From contig JAQOTA010000046.1 in NCBI GenBank assembly GCA_029532415.1, positions 124,001-188,000 on the forward strand: a stretch of 64,000 bases of DNA, read 5' to 3'. Under the pieces are notes generated by a model. The model worked only from the letters and a program-made list of their open reading frames with translations. It was not told the origin of the DNA and did no database searches. The stretch comes from Marasmius tenuissimus. Taxonomy: Eukaryota > Basidiomycota > Agaricomycetes > Agaricales > Marasmiaceae. Positions 9,763 to 21,900 of this stretch are shown here, one piece after another (the first letter of the stretch is position 1; each line of letters begins with the position of its first letter). The translations under genes and the position numbers were made by a program.

Positions 9763-11635
9763 CAGGTGCGCTTTTTGAACACCTTCATTGCCTCGCCGAA
9801 TACTGTATGTGATGACTGTAAATCCTTGAACAACGCCAGGTCAAGCGCTGTAGTAAGACGGACATTTCCAAATGTAATTGTAGCGGGCACGACGGTAAGA
9901 AATGCATACGGAGGGATAAACGCAAAAGCATTCACATGGAGTTTTGCTGTAACAGAAGGCGTTGCTCAAAATACACCACCGTGTATGTGTTCAACGAGCT
10001 GCACAGCAATGTATGATAGGGCAGAGATGTTGGCAGTTGATTGGACTGCACAATGCTTTCCGTGCTTCCCGCCGCCCTTAGAGTACATAGTCGTAACTGT
10101 CAAATGATTCAAGTCAGTACAACAGCAAACGTTCGGGTATTGGGAAGAATCAGACCTCTATCCATGAATATTTCGTGAACTGTGTAAACCAAACCAAAGT
10201 CGCCAACCTTGAGCGGCCGGACAGCGGACACTCGAGCCTCGTCAATACAGTCAGTAAAGTGACGTATCTTTCTCTCCAAGAAGATTCGGCGACGCTTTGC
10301 AGCAGCCTATAAAATTCGATGAGGTTGTATTAGCGAATCAGGACGTCAATAATGAGCCAAAGATGAACATACCTCACGGCCTGTGTTCCCGGCAACAATG
10401 GCAGCATTTGCAGCATTACTAGACAAATCTGTCTTCTTACCAGTCCATCTTTTGCTCCGCCCGTCACCCATCGTCATACCCTTGTCCTGCGAGAGCTTGA
10501 GTTCCGTATAAAAAGCCGAGATAATTTCTTTTCGAAGAGATTTTTTGACGCTCGTATCGGCCATTTTGGGAGCATCCGGTCTGCTGTGAGTGCGAACAGC
10601 TTGCGCAGCATGGGCCGTCTGGTTGCCGTCTGGTGTAGCTCTCGAATGTGAATCAGAGTATCCACGTTAGGTGACACGAAAGTGTTGGTGTCCAAGGTGA
10701 GGGCCGAGAAGTGGGAGCGGGCGTCGTTGATTGATTTTTGGAATTCTTGGAGCGCACGTCGGTCTTCTTCGAGAAACTCCTCGTACTCGTCATTGTCAAT
10801 GCCTGGAAGAGAGTGGCTCAAGTAATAGGTTAGTGGGTAATCACGTATAATAGCTTGAGCTTAACTGACATTTTGATATGGTCCTCCACACCAAGGGTGA
10901 TCGCAGCGTTTGTCAACATCTCCAGACGTTGTTTTTGTGCCTCCGTGAGCTCCGCCTTGCGGCTTTCACTGTAGTGGATCAATTCCTGCAGCTCTTCCAT
11001 TTTCAGATCAAACTCGTCGTCAAAATCAAATAGCCATTCCTCCTCTCCATCAGTAACATCCTCCTGAGGCGCCGCAGACGTCTCTGGAGTGTGAGAGCCT
11101 ATGCGTACGAGGTCCGGGGAGACTCTAAGCATGACCTAAAGACTATCGGCTTCTTCACCTGCCCTTCGAGAGAGCCGCTCAATCTCGGTTATTGAGGGAA
11201 AGTAACCGAGGGCGACGACATTCAGGCCTTGAATATTCGCATAGGTATGGTGGCAGCCGCTCGCTAGTGCTCGTGTTGCATCTGCAGATTCTGAACAGAC
11301 AGTACTCAGCATGAACTCGCGAACTTGACGTAGATCTTGGGTATGGCATCATAGAAATCCTTCAATGCAAAGTCGGGTACGATTTTGCGAACGAGGCCAA
11401 AGAGGTGTTCGCAGGCTTCAGTTGAGTGGAGCCAAGGGAGGAGGGGAACTTTGGGATGGTAGTCTCGGTGTATGATAACGAGGGACAAGAGACCGTTGAC
11501 GAGAAACCGAATGATGTCTGAGGCCTCTCGGGATAGGAAGTATTGTGTATGTGTGTAGCATGGCAGAGCTTCGAGGGTATCTTGCCATGTCGATGATGTA
11601 GCGTGTCCGTAGAAGGATGTTGATATACTCTGCAT
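9763..11635 (-). pseudogene. Transposon-associated Agaricomycete gene (STEACEH-type), degenerate
   Basis: Reading down the minus strand, blocks appear in the order I recall for a large uncharacterised Agaricomycete family: 11635-11306 (H-R-D-Y, then P-W-L-H-S-T-E-A-C-E-H-L-F-G), 11290-11140, 11132-10860 (acidic, then L-T-N-A-A-I-T-L-G-V-E-D), 10821-10480, 10480-10380, 10310-10160 (P-L-K-V-G-D-F-G) and 10090-9960 (M-Y-S-K-G-G-G-K-H then A-L-S-Y-I-A-V-Q). Short introns with plausible splice sites separate several blocks. An in-frame TAG lies just before the Met at 11132, and other joins are broken, so it is a pseudogene. A second, rearranged copy of the central part is at 43.8-44.7 kb. The function is unknown; the repeated, decayed copies indicate a transposon origin. 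Confidence 0.55.
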
Positions 11636-12531
11636 GGCTCAAGCCTCTGCTCTGATGGGTGTCACATAGGTCCCCTTTGCCCCCAAAGGATATATGCTCC
11701 TATTCCTGGGAGTACGCCTATCGAGCCCAAGATCTCAACGGAACCTACGTGATTTCGACGCGGGTACAGGCTGCCGTAACCTCGGAACTCTTTGTGGACA
11801 GTACACGCGACTGGTTGTCAATGTCGCGTAGACTATTCCTTTGCGTCCGAGGCTTGCTCGACTTGGATAAGACAGCTAGTTTGTGTGTAGACGGTGAATG
11901 CTTCATCTACCGTATATACGAAAGAACATGCGGCTGGCTTAACTGACAGGATTCCGGGCTTGCAGTCTAGTCCTCAGTACACGACTGTTCATTTTACAAT
12001 TTTCTTTGGTAGGAGGGCCTTGGTTGAGGTTGCTCCCGTATACGCAGCTGTTCGGTTAAGTCGGTGTGACCTTATTTCCAGCACTTCCTCATCGAAAACC
12101 GGCACTGTGGCGTAAAGTGGTAGCGTTTTCATCCAAGTAATCAACTTCGACTCGATAGCTCTCATAACACATCAGTAACCCGCGAAATAACCGTTCACGA
12201 CTGTTTATAGCCGGTGCCGGCTCACCGGTTGGGCCCTGAACGGCTGGGTCAAAAATCCCACCGGTTGAATTTCTGGTATATCAAAGTGAGTGTCGAGCAG
12301 ATTTCTACCGGTATTTTCTCTACTCACTTTCTCATTTACTGTAGGAACACTCCTGGGAGGACTCTAAGATACTTAAATCACGCGAGGTGGGCTGTTGAAA
12401 GCTTGTAATGAACCAAATTTCCTGGCCGGTGAGCCTGCCACCCTGAGAGAACGGCTCAAGTGCCAAGAACGGCCAAGAGCGGCCACCGGCAAAAGCCGCA
12501 CTTTGCTGATGCAACGAGCTGTTGCAAAGTC
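11636..12531. other. No gene recognised
   Basis: Neither strand gives a convincing exon chain. At 12205-12270 there is a GC-rich, partly self-complementary stretch built of CCGGT/ACCGG strings. An ORF of 95 codons (11659-11946, plus) has no recognisable feature. Confidence 0.4.
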
Positions 12532-12643
12532 ATCCATTGAAATATTTGACAGAGGACTGGTTGATCGAAGCGTTGCAAGACCCTTGAGAGAGTATCGCCA
12601 CCGCATTGTAATTTGTACATGGCGAGGAGTTGTTGGGTTGAAG
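12532..12643. repeat. Short dispersed repeat, copy 2 (copy 1 at 6446)
   Basis: Direct repeat of 6446-6560 with a few substitutions (for example CATCGCATTG there, CACCGCATTG here). Flanks are unrelated on both sides. Confidence 0.7.
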
Positions 12644-14544
12644 AATCCCTGGACATCTGGACGTGTTGGAAATTGATATTTCTACTTCCCGGCAAATACC
12701 GACTAATCGAAATGCCGCCCGAATTCATTAAACGCTCATACTGGCTTGTTCTCGAAGGACTCAAATTTCAGGTCGCACTTTGCCCAGCTGCGTATGTTGT
12801 TCTGCATCTCATTGGCATGGCTTAAATTTTAACACACCATTCTCCTCTCTGCAGGGCTCTCTCTCTGCCCCGCGTTTCCCTGTTCCGTTCTACACAGGTA
12901 CCTATTGTACTGGTTTGCTTAAGTCTTGACCCTCTCGTGGACATGTTCTTCTTTTTGCTCTAGTTAAACTTTTTCTGTCTTCCGACTCATACTTACCCAC
13001 TATTATTTGTTCCGAGATACGTTTCTTCAGGCTCAGGTATCTTGTTTGTCTCCCTAGACGCGTAGCCTTCTCTGATCTTCCTTGCCTCTCTCATAATTCT
13101 CACCTGTCATCTTACCGCGCATCCCGGCTTGCCGCTTCTCTATTGCTTCGGCGGTTTGAGTGGCTAGATGCGCTCACTCAGCACGTTTGCTCGTCATGAC
13201 ACGAGGCTCTCTCTCTCGCCCTGGGTGTCAATGTCAATGAGCCAGTCTGTTGGCGAGTAGTTGCCTCTTTATGTGCTCGTGCCGCGTGCGTTGCCATTGG
13301 AACTGTTTACAGAGTGGATGGCTTCCCTTTTGGAAGATAATCATCTTCTTTCCTCTACTCGTTTCTTTTCGAACCGCGCTGGTCGCTTTTCTGGAATATT
13401 CGATAGGCGTTTCTTTGAGTTCCCCTGGACCGTCATCGTCACCAATCTTCTTCTCAACACATATTTCTACCGTTCGCTCTCGTTACAAATCACCGTACAT
13501 CCCGATGTCTGATCACTAATCATTCCTTAGATCTCTCCCTATCATATCTCTTTTCTCAGTTTGGAATAGCTTGATGCCCAAATCGCGATGACATACAAAA
13601 GTAGAATGGGGGAAGGGTCGGGACTCCACACTTTGTTGACCTCAAATTCCCTCACAGAAGCCTGAAGCGCCAGCTGGAGCGCTCTCACTTACGTCAAACG
13701 CACATGAGTCCCACGTTGCTCGTTCGGAAGTTTTGCCGCCGGAACTACCACAGGAGAGCCTCTAATTCGTGAACTTCAAGACTTACATCTCCGATGTTGA
13801 CGCGTCCAAGGCCTTGAGAGCGGTGTCGGATACCCTTTAGGTACCATCTGGAAAGCCGTCCAGATCCTCTCGCAAGACGCCTGGATCGTCACGATCTAAC
13901 AAGAAGAGGGGACCCGCGATCGACAAGCCCGCGCCCTAACGCAAGAAGAAATTGGCACCCGACGACAAATCTGGGGGGCCTTCCACTACACAGGACAACT
14001 CTGATGATGAAGGCATGCTCCGGGATCGGAAGCGTCGCAATAGTTTTATGATTCAAATATGCACTCCCTTTGGTTTTTGAAATACATCTCACTTTCGTTT
14101 CTATACCTGTGGAATCACGTCCGATAACATCCAACACCAGTCCTCCAAATCTGATAATATACCATTACCCAGTAGTTGCAAGTGAAAGGAAAACCACGAA
14201 TGCTTGCTGGGTATTGCGAAGCAGTGAACATAGTTGACTGGTTTCAAACTCCGGTGTGGCTATACTCGTTGCTCGGTGCTTGTTCACGTTCGTCTTTCGT
14301 TCTAACTTCTTACTACGCCCTTCTACATGTTTACTTATATCATCTCTTCAAATCTTTCTTGTCCGGCGTCCTGGATATTTAACTGTCTGCCTGCTTGTCG
14401 GGAAGTCGCTGGTTTCGGTGCATACAATCCTGGCACATTGGCGTTCCTGCGCTTCACAGGCATTCTCGGAGTGATTGGAGCAGTGTCCTGGTATTTAACC
14501 TTGGCCGTTTCCTGAGGTTGGTCGCAAGTAAGTTTCCATCCAAC
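12644..14544. other. Pyrimidine-rich non-coding stretch
   Basis: From about 12835 to 13570 the plus strand is strongly T/C-rich with many CTCTCT and TTCTTC tracts, like fungal 5' untranslated/promoter DNA or an old LTR. ORFs here (13250-13519 and 14176-14515) are compositionally driven and overlap in several frames. I see no gene. Confidence 0.4.
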
Positions 14545-14757
14545 CTATTGGTGGTCTGTCTTACCCTTCTCGTCGTTCAGGATGATTATAACCCTCAACA
14601 CGGCGATGGTTCGGTGCAACCCCTTCACTCGCACAGCCATCAGAGAAAATTTGAGCTCAAAAATGTCACCCGGTTGTATTTCAAGGTAAGACTCGCGAGG
14701 GCTAGGCCTCGGATCTACAACACACTGCTGGCCAGCCAGTTTTTTTTTCGCCCGCAA
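14545..14757 (-). pseudogene. Small coding fragment of a transposon-associated protein
   Basis: The minus-strand frame gives E-I-Q-P-G-D-I-F-E-L-K-F-S-L-M-A-V-R-V-K-G and then V-L-R-V-I-I-I-L-N, which resembles a short conserved block that I associate with uncharacterised Agaricomycete transposon-linked proteins. It has no start context or neighbouring exons. The assignment is weak. Confidence 0.25.
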
Positions 14758-14823
14758 AATGAGCCAGGAAAAAGTTGGTTTTTTACGAAGGAAAAACGTA
14801 ACCTTTCTCGTTATTTACCTTTT

Positions 14824-15094
14824 TACACGGCCAAAACTGAATCATGTGTTGGCGATGTGTCCTTCATTTTATTTGAGCCGGGTCGCCATGACATGCGCCA
14901 GCCATCGCCCGGATGTATCCACAATAAATAGAAACCAGCTCCGATCTGGGCCTCTGCTGTCATCTCGCCGGGGTCCTCTCGGCATGTATTGGCGACCCAT
15001 TGCCCATCTTGTCCCAATATCTGTGATTTATATCATGCCCGAGAAATACAATCTGAGCAAGTAGCGCTGGCCGCGATCCGCACCAATTCGTCGG
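14824..15094 (+). repeat. Dispersed non-coding repeat, copy 1 (inverted copy at 30433-30712)
   Basis: About 271 bp matches the reverse complement of 30433-30712 almost base for base, apart from an indel of about 10 bp (near 15035 here; near 30495 there) and scattered substitutions. The shared ends are TACAC(G/A)GCC on one side and CCAATT(C/T)GTCGG on the other. There is no terminal inverted repeat or obvious polymerase III box. A solo LTR or the end of a larger element is possible. Confidence 0.75.
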
Positions 15095-15499
15095 GGGGAT
15101 GGATTCTCACCCACTCTCTCGATTTTATCAACTTTGCTCAGACTCTTCCAATATAGAATGAATAGTGTAGAATTCAGTGCTATGTAAAATTATCATAAAA
15201 TACAGGAACTGATGATGTGTTTTGATATTGTGGTGGTAAAGTCGGTGTCGAAGAAGAGCGGGATGCTTGAAGACAGTATGTAGTGCACGATAGAACGAGA
15301 GATGTGGTATAGCCAGTACTGAGGAAGAGTCTGGAACTTGAATAGCAGACCAAAACACGTCGAGTACAATACACAAAACAGGAACAACACAAGTATAACT
15401 ATCAGAGACGAACCGAGTATCGTGACCAGATGTGTAGGCAAAAACGGTGCCATATATCTTCCCTTGCCTCCTCATCATTCTCCATCCTTGTTTCTCGAC
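15095..15499. other. No gene recognised (3' flank of the next gene)
   Basis: This lies downstream of the minus-strand gene at 15500-16163 and probably holds its 3' untranslated region. Minus-strand ORFs (15128-15478 and overlapping frames) are hydrophobic and mutually overlapping without a supporting motif. Confidence 0.4.
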
Positions 15500-16163
15500 C
15501 TATCCACTCCAGTATGAAAGGTCCATCGAGTTCGATTGCGGGATCCCAGTTCGGCCCGTCTCCGCTTGGAAAGTGGGGGAAAGCTGCGGCGAATGACATC
15601 CAGTAGGCCTCTCGTCCCCAGTCCCAGTCCTCACATCTCGGTGCATCCCGAACTGTTCCATCCATACCCCAATGCTCTTGTACATTTTGATCCAAGAGTC
15701 AGATGCATGGCGGTCAAATGTTGGTGGGAGAGTAAGACACGGCAGGTCGGGGGCCTGAGGGTAGCGGGAAGGACCATCTTCGGGAAACTGAAGAGATGGT
15801 TAGGATCTATGCATGAGGAGACGTATCCACACACACTCACGTTGTGAATGTCCTCATCTGCCTCCGCCTGTTCCTCTGTCTCCACGAAATCCTTTGATGT
15901 CAAAGAGCCGGACAGCTGATTGACGACTGGCTGGAGGAACGAGCGATACGGTTCAGGGAGCGAGATGGAGATCTGGAGAGGCTATGTAGATGTCAGAATT
16001 ATAACAACAAACTATAGAAATCGAGTCGACTTACCACTTGCGTGTCAATAAGTTCGGGAGGCAGCTTGCCTTTTAGCGTGATACATATCCCAGGGAAGCG
16101 ATAAACGAAAGAGGAGGTGTTGTCTTCGTCGAAAGAGTGTTCAGATGCAGGAGAAAGGGACAT
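15500..16163 (-). CDS. Hypothetical protein, 185 aa, three exons
   Basis: Hand-built model: exon 1 16163-16035 (43 codons, ATG start), exon 2 15981-15841 (47 codons), exon 3 15787-15500 (95 codons plus stop). Introns run 16034-15982 (gtaagt...acatag) and 15840-15788 (gtgagt...cttcag), both phase 0, and all three exons join without a stop. The protein is mostly polar, with a Ser/Asp-rich start, a KGKLPPELID segment and an acidic stretch near residue 75. I recognise no domain. An alternative reading of exon 3 stays open in another frame to 15402, so the last exon could differ if a further intron is used. The CACTA-like element begins 154 bp upstream of the ATG and so probably sits in this gene's promoter region. 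Confidence 0.5.
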
Positions 16164-16316
16164 TTTACAGAGAGGAATGTTGTTGCGCTGAGGTGGTTGA
16201 TGGTTGACGTTGAGGTTCAACGCGACCTGGAAGTTGAACATGCACGCGGATCCCGGTATGACGGGCCGGGCCTCCAGCCCGCATGGAACAGAGTCCAAAT
16301 TTCCTCGTGTTCCTCG

Positions 16317-16590
16317 CACAGGGTGAAATGGCAGAATTCGCCAACTGGTAGATTGTGAGAATAATATGATATTTTCCTGTAATCCCCCCAGAATTCGCTG
16401 AGAATTGTCCAATTGGTGAATTCTGGGATATTTCACGCAAATCGCGAACAATCCACCGAGAATTACCAAGGGAATTTCGCGAAAATATGCTAGAATTTGC
16501 CATGCGTTCATGAGCCAGAATTCTCGAGAATTTGCCAGCAATTCGCAGATCGTTATTCGCCACTTTTCCTCCCTCGGCCCAGGCCATTCC
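16317..16590. promoter_or_regulatory. Left subterminal repeat array of the CACTA-like element
   Basis: The hexamer AGAATT or its complement AATTCT occurs at 16333, 16390, 16401, 16419, 16459, 16492, 16517/16519 and 16527, often within a longer GAGAATTTGCC or CAGAATTCGC context and in both orientations. Plant CACTA ends carry similar clustered subterminal motifs that bind the TNPA protein. By position these are candidate binding sites for the protein encoded at 16706-18670. The right end (22290-22455) has fewer and more diverged copies (AATTCT at 22433, GGATTCTCAGCGGATTC near 22378). Confidence 0.6.
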
Positions 16591-16705
16591 TCGAGCACTA
16601 TTCGGTTACAGGGAACGTAGATTGATTACTAGATAGAAGAACGTGCATTGATGACAGCGATAACAAAGAAGAGTGTTCCCTCTTGCTCCCAACGCCCTCA
16701 GTGCC

Positions 16706-18670
16706 ATGCAGCAGCAGCCCCATCATCCCCCAAAACACGGTGGTATACCCGCCTATGACTTCCAACCTGGCCCATCTCCAGGTGATATAGCTCATGCTGA
16801 AGTACGGGCGGCTGCAAGTGTATCAAGTGAGTGTCCAGTACCGTATTCCATAGTTTTTTGCTTACCTTTTTGGCCGTCTGTAGCTCCAAGCCTGTCCCCT
16901 GTACAACCGCTACAGCAACTAACAGCGTTCGGATCCCCCGCCTGGTCGTCAGAGAACTCACCCCCAGCGGCTCCTCTGGTTGACCCAACTTTGATGAATC
17001 CTCCGCCTACGCCGTCAAGCTCGTTGTTGTTCAGCAATTCAATCTCAAGCCATTCCCCGCCGTCACCCACGATCCCATTTGGAGGGGTCGCACCTCTTGC
17101 ACTGGGATCACTGCCACCCATTACCAGCCCACTACTCTCTCCATCGACGACGCTTGCATCATTTCCTGCATTGTTGATCGGCGCGAGCTACTCGCGGGCA
17201 GAGGTCGTCCAGGAGTTTAACACGCTGCGGATGAAAATCAGAGAATTAGAGCAGCGGGTACAACACGAAACGTACCAAAGAGCAGCTATGCAGAAGTCAA
17301 TTGATAGCTGGTCTAAGCAGGTCGGGCAAGGGTTCAGCGACATGCAGCGGGATTACGAGTGTAAAATACAGGAGTTGAGGGAACTGATAGAGGCAACGAG
17401 GGCTGACGAAAGGTCCAGTGTTGGTGATTCAGGCGATGAGGAAGAGAGGAAGGATGTCGAAGGTGCGGGTGACGAACCGGTGGCGGCTATGGCGGGGTCA
17501 AGTGTAGAGTTGGCGAGCACACACAAGATCAAGGTTCGTTCATATTATCTGTCGTGAAACTTATATCAGTGCTAATACCACCTTCGAAGGATATGGTCAA
17601 AAAGATATTCTACCTTTTCCTTGGCACACGAGCATTGAAGAAGATGTCAGACTTTCCGGAGATGAAGGAAGGTCAGACCGAGGATTCCCTACCGCTTGTG
17701 AAGGGTAGCGACGAGATCCGTGAGATCCGTTTCGACTGGAACGCGACGGGGAGGAGTAGACACAATGTCAACAAGCTCTCAGCCATGGTCACCCACTCAC
17801 GGAAGGTTGGGCCCACGCTCGTTGCTGGCGTTGGCGAAATCCTTCCAAAGATCACCGATAGCGACCTCCTCAATCGTTTTGTTGCGACGTATTCAACCTT
17901 GAGGAGGAACTGGAAGGGCCCAACTGTGAAAAAAGCAGACGAACCAGCTGGTCTGGACGCCCCACTTGACAATACAAAGCACGCCAACCGGGCTTCAGGA
18001 GTAAGTACTCTGGCTTGACGTTACGGAATAAGGGCTTACCTGTCTTTGTTGCAGAAGTTGAAGGTCCGAAACCGAAAACGAGCCAATGCACATACGTTGG
18101 AGGATGCAAAGTGGGTTCAGGACACGAAATACGATGCGGCTTTCGAAGTAAATCATATGTCGGATGACGATGATTGCTATGATGAAAACGGACAATTAGT
18201 CAAGTCCCAGTATTCATCCCGGGAACCAACCTACCGCTCTGAACTGGTACGTGCAGTCGCGTCGTTACTGATGTTTGAGAGCTGACTGCCGATAACAGTG
18301 CCGGAAGGTTTATAATACTGTTGATGGTGTACCCGACCCTGCACCAAGCAATCAGTATCTGGCACGAGTTAAGGGCAAACCGAAGGAGCAGCCTATTCGG
18401 CGTGCCGCTGAGTTCGCCAAGAGGGGCCGGACCTGGATGTACGACAGTGCTTGGTTGAAGACGAACCCCGAGTACAGCGGAGAACTGTACGTTCTCCATA
18501 ACGGGACAGCATGGGGAGATCCTACGGATCCAGTCCAGCAAGAGGGACAGAAAAAGGACGTGAAAGCAGAGAAGAAGGAAAAGAAGAAGAGAAAGTCAGA
18601 CACGGAACCGGGGACAGGAGGAAAGCCAGCGAAAAAGGGTAAGGGTGCTGCCGCTACACCACAGACTTAG
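16706..18670 (+). CDS. Coiled-coil, Pro/Ser-rich protein, TNPA-like candidate of the CACTA-like element (581 aa)
   Basis: Five exons join in frame: 16706-16826, 16884-17533, 17590-18000, 18055-18246 and 18299-18670, with GT...AG introns. Residues 1-160 are rich in Pro and Ser. About residues 165-230 form a predicted coiled coil (repeated E-L-E-Q-R and I-Q-E-L-R-E-L type heptads), followed by an acidic patch. Residues 260-530 look globular, with no domain I can name. The C-terminus is very basic (KKEKKKRKS), a likely nuclear signal. Position inside the element, the coiled coil and basic tail, and the subterminal repeats beside the 5' end suggest the accessory DNA-binding protein of a CACTA transposon; no sequence similarity to plant TNPA is claimed. 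A GTG-initiated extension to 16673 is open, but the ATG at 16706 is the better start. Confidence 0.7.
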
Positions 18671-18977
18671 ATATCAACTTCGTCGTCATCAAAATCTTCT
18701 TGGGGTTCAGACCCGGACTGTTTTCTTGTTAGCATCGTGCGTAGGTTAGAATGTAGACGAACGTACATGGTCCATAGATACACATATACACAACTTTTTG
18801 TTCACGCCATAATGATGTGCCTCGATTGCCGCCATAGGACAGTCTATTGAGCTTGCTGCGATGACCTCATATGGCCCATAGCTGTTGGCTACACCGACGT
18901 GAATCCCAAGTATTGACGAACTAATCCACGACATGTTAGAGAAGAGACAGCTCAGGACATGGGGGGGGGGGGGCGTA
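18671..18977. other. Spacer between convergent transposon genes, with a 13-G run
   Basis: The stop codons of the two genes face each other across 307 bp. A homopolymer of 13 G lies at 18961-18973, close to the transposase stop. No additional ORF is supported. Both 3' ends and polyadenylation signals must lie here. Confidence 0.5.
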
Positions 18978-21900
18978 CTAGATGTCCCAGGGCATCACAG
19001 GCGCCTGGTCGTCAGAGCCAAGACGACGAACGATGGCACAAACATGTGGTGGCTTGGAGGACCGGGGAATGTCAACAACGAAGATGTATTCGAGTTGGAT
19101 GGGTACTCGGGCCCCGTCCTTTTGAATAAATGCCTTCGAATCAATCGGTGTCCTTAGATTGGCTTTACACCCGTACCGAAGGCCATCCTTGCGAATATAT
19201 GGAAGGGATTTAGCGACGTCTGTACGAATGAATGGTAAACCACCTGGTACTGCTGCAGAGTATTCTCGCTGCAGAAGAAGATCGGGCCACAGTCGGTTGT
19301 AGAACTCAAAGAGGAGAGAGTACGCAGTGACGCCGGGTTGTGCATCTTGTAGGACTACCATATCTAGGTCAAGCGTGGACTTGCGAATACGTCGAGGTAG
19401 TGAGATCATTGCTGTGTCAGAACCTTGACTCTCGAAAATACGAAGGTCGGTTCCCATAGCACCACGCTGCTTGTTATCGGACAAGCTGCTGACAATTCTG
19501 TCAATGGCAGCGAGTTCCTTGGGATGCGGATCAGGAATCTCCGTGAGATATTCATGGATAAGGTGAGTTTGAACCCAGTACCGCATCATCGTCAGTTCCA
19601 TTTCGCCGCCCTCGTGGCCATTGAGTTTAACCTTCTCGAACATCCCGTTGAACCGCTCGTAAGCAAAGAGCCACCATGCATAGACGGGTCCAAAGAGCTT
19701 GATCATCAATAGAAAGTGCATGGCCAGGTGGTGGTTAACGGAAAGCTCTGCGCCCAGAAGGAGTAATCCACGGCAATAGTTGGAGAGATGTGCAAGGCCG
19801 GCGCGTGCTTGACGCATCGAGATCTTCCTCATTGAGAGTAGACGCACGCTAGCACAAAGCATAAGAATGACTTCATACAGGGATCGTCGTTTGCGTGAGT
19901 GTGTAGTCTTGATGACTTCCGTGGGTGCGACAGGAGGTTCTGTGTCAGGGATCTCATCGTCGCGTAGATTACGCCAAGCAAGCCAGAGAACAACGGGCGT
20001 CACTGTGAGTAGTGTACGCCATTCGTCGGCCTTCTTCAGGGTCTGATTTTCACCAAGATGTAAGGACAACGATATAAGTACGGGATCATTACTGTTTTAG
20101 GAGCAACCTACGTTCTTGGGTAACCGGGTGATATGAGACGGCCACTGAATAGAGTTAATGGCATCTTCAAACCGTTGTCGCCCGGAGAAAGGACCTGTCC
20201 CGTGGAGCATATGCGCTGCAAAGAGAATTCGCATGAAAAGCCATGCGACAATACCTACATAAGAGACTAATCAGTCAAAAATTCAGTCAGCATCAATGGA
20301 AGGACATACCAAGGAAGATACAATGCATGAAATCGAGTGGAGTCTGCATTGAAGGGCGCCAACCCGGTATCCAGTCAAGGGCTGAGAACTGAACGCCGTG
20401 ACGAGCAAGAATCTCCTCACGGCGATGAGGCTCATCTTGCGAATAGAACTTTTGCTTAAGATTGAAGTCGTCGTCCCGAAGTTTGAAGCCTGAGCTCCAA
20501 TAATCAGTCTCCGTCAAAACAGTGTGGTATTGTACACTTTACCTTCAATAATGTACCCCTCAGGCTTTTTGACATCGAGAATTGTGCAGTAGCACCATGG
20601 GCACGGATTCATATCTGAGCTGTGCCCTGCGAGGCCCGAGAACTTGCGAGCGCCGGGTGTATCACAGTTGTTACACATAAGATCTGCAAATACATCCTCC
20701 TCCACGATCTCAGCATCGTTATCATCGTACATTTCCATCTTGATTCCTATAAGAATGATTCATCAGACAAGTACACGAAGTAGGAATGAGCCATACCGTT
20801 CTTCAATGCACATATTTCCCGTACGAGCGGCTCCGCACAGTTGTTCATCTGCTCTGTGGTTGGCTCTGATGGACCTGGTGTGATCATTGGACAGATAACA
20901 TAGGCCTGCTGAAAGCGAACAGCTCGCGGTAAGTTAGAGATGGAGATGTACATGGGGCCGGTTGAATGTGGACGACTGTCTTTTGCGTCAAACCTTTTGA
21001 AAAGTTAGTATGAACTTGCTACTGACAGAATTCAATACTTTACCAATCCAGATTCGCCACAAGGTGAAGCCCGAACTGTTTGGAAGAGATCCTCTCCTCC
21101 GTTTCAGGAGCCACGGAAACATCACGAACTGTGCCAAACTCCCCTCTCTCACGACGTATCCCAGCCTTCACTTCATGCCACGCTTGCCCATCATGAACAT
21201 CTGTCATCATGAAGTCGTCGTTATCATTCTTGTTGAGGTCATCTTCACGACTGTCACGTATCAGCTTTCGGAATCCTTTTCTCCTGACCATCCTACGAAG
21301 ACTCTGTATGAGTGAGACGTGGGGGATCACCTTGAGTGCTGTCCGCTTCAGCTCGTCACCCGTAGTCCGCTTGGTCTCCTTGTACACGATGCCATCGCAG
21401 TCGATATTGACACAGTCCGGTGAGTCAAGTTCACGAAGTTCTTGAGGATCGTAGTGTTTCCAACACTTCGGGCAGATGGCGTACTGAATAATATGAGCGT
21501 CAGGCTCCAATCCAAGTCTTCGCTTTGCACTTTGTAGGGTTTTGACCGGTTCACAGTCCTCGGGAATATGCCCAGCAACATCAAGCACATCGAGCGTCAT
21601 CTGCAAGCTGTCGCTACACCTCGCTACTGACATCTTCGACTGGACATTGTGGATGACAGCCTGAAGGTATGCCAGACGAAGAAATGCCGGGTCACCATCC
21701 TGGAAGCATGGCGCGAGAACGAGGTCAGGCTCGGATTCCGCAGCAGGATAGAGGTTGCCTGGGACAGAAAGCGGGGTAAAGCGGGTGTCGGGAGGTTGGC
21801 TTTGCACGGCTGGAGGTCTTCTATCGGGCTCGGGTTCCCGTATGTCCATATCGAAGTCATTCTCTTCATCAAATCCCCCAAACCCATATGCATCTCCCAT

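Noticed and set aside
14395..14931. 178-codon plus-strand ORF
   Set aside because: It runs from pyrimidine-rich non-coding DNA into the dispersed repeat, and no motif is present.
16673..16705. GTG-initiated extension of the 581-aa gene
   Set aside because: Fungal nuclear genes start at ATG; the ATG at 16706 is in frame.
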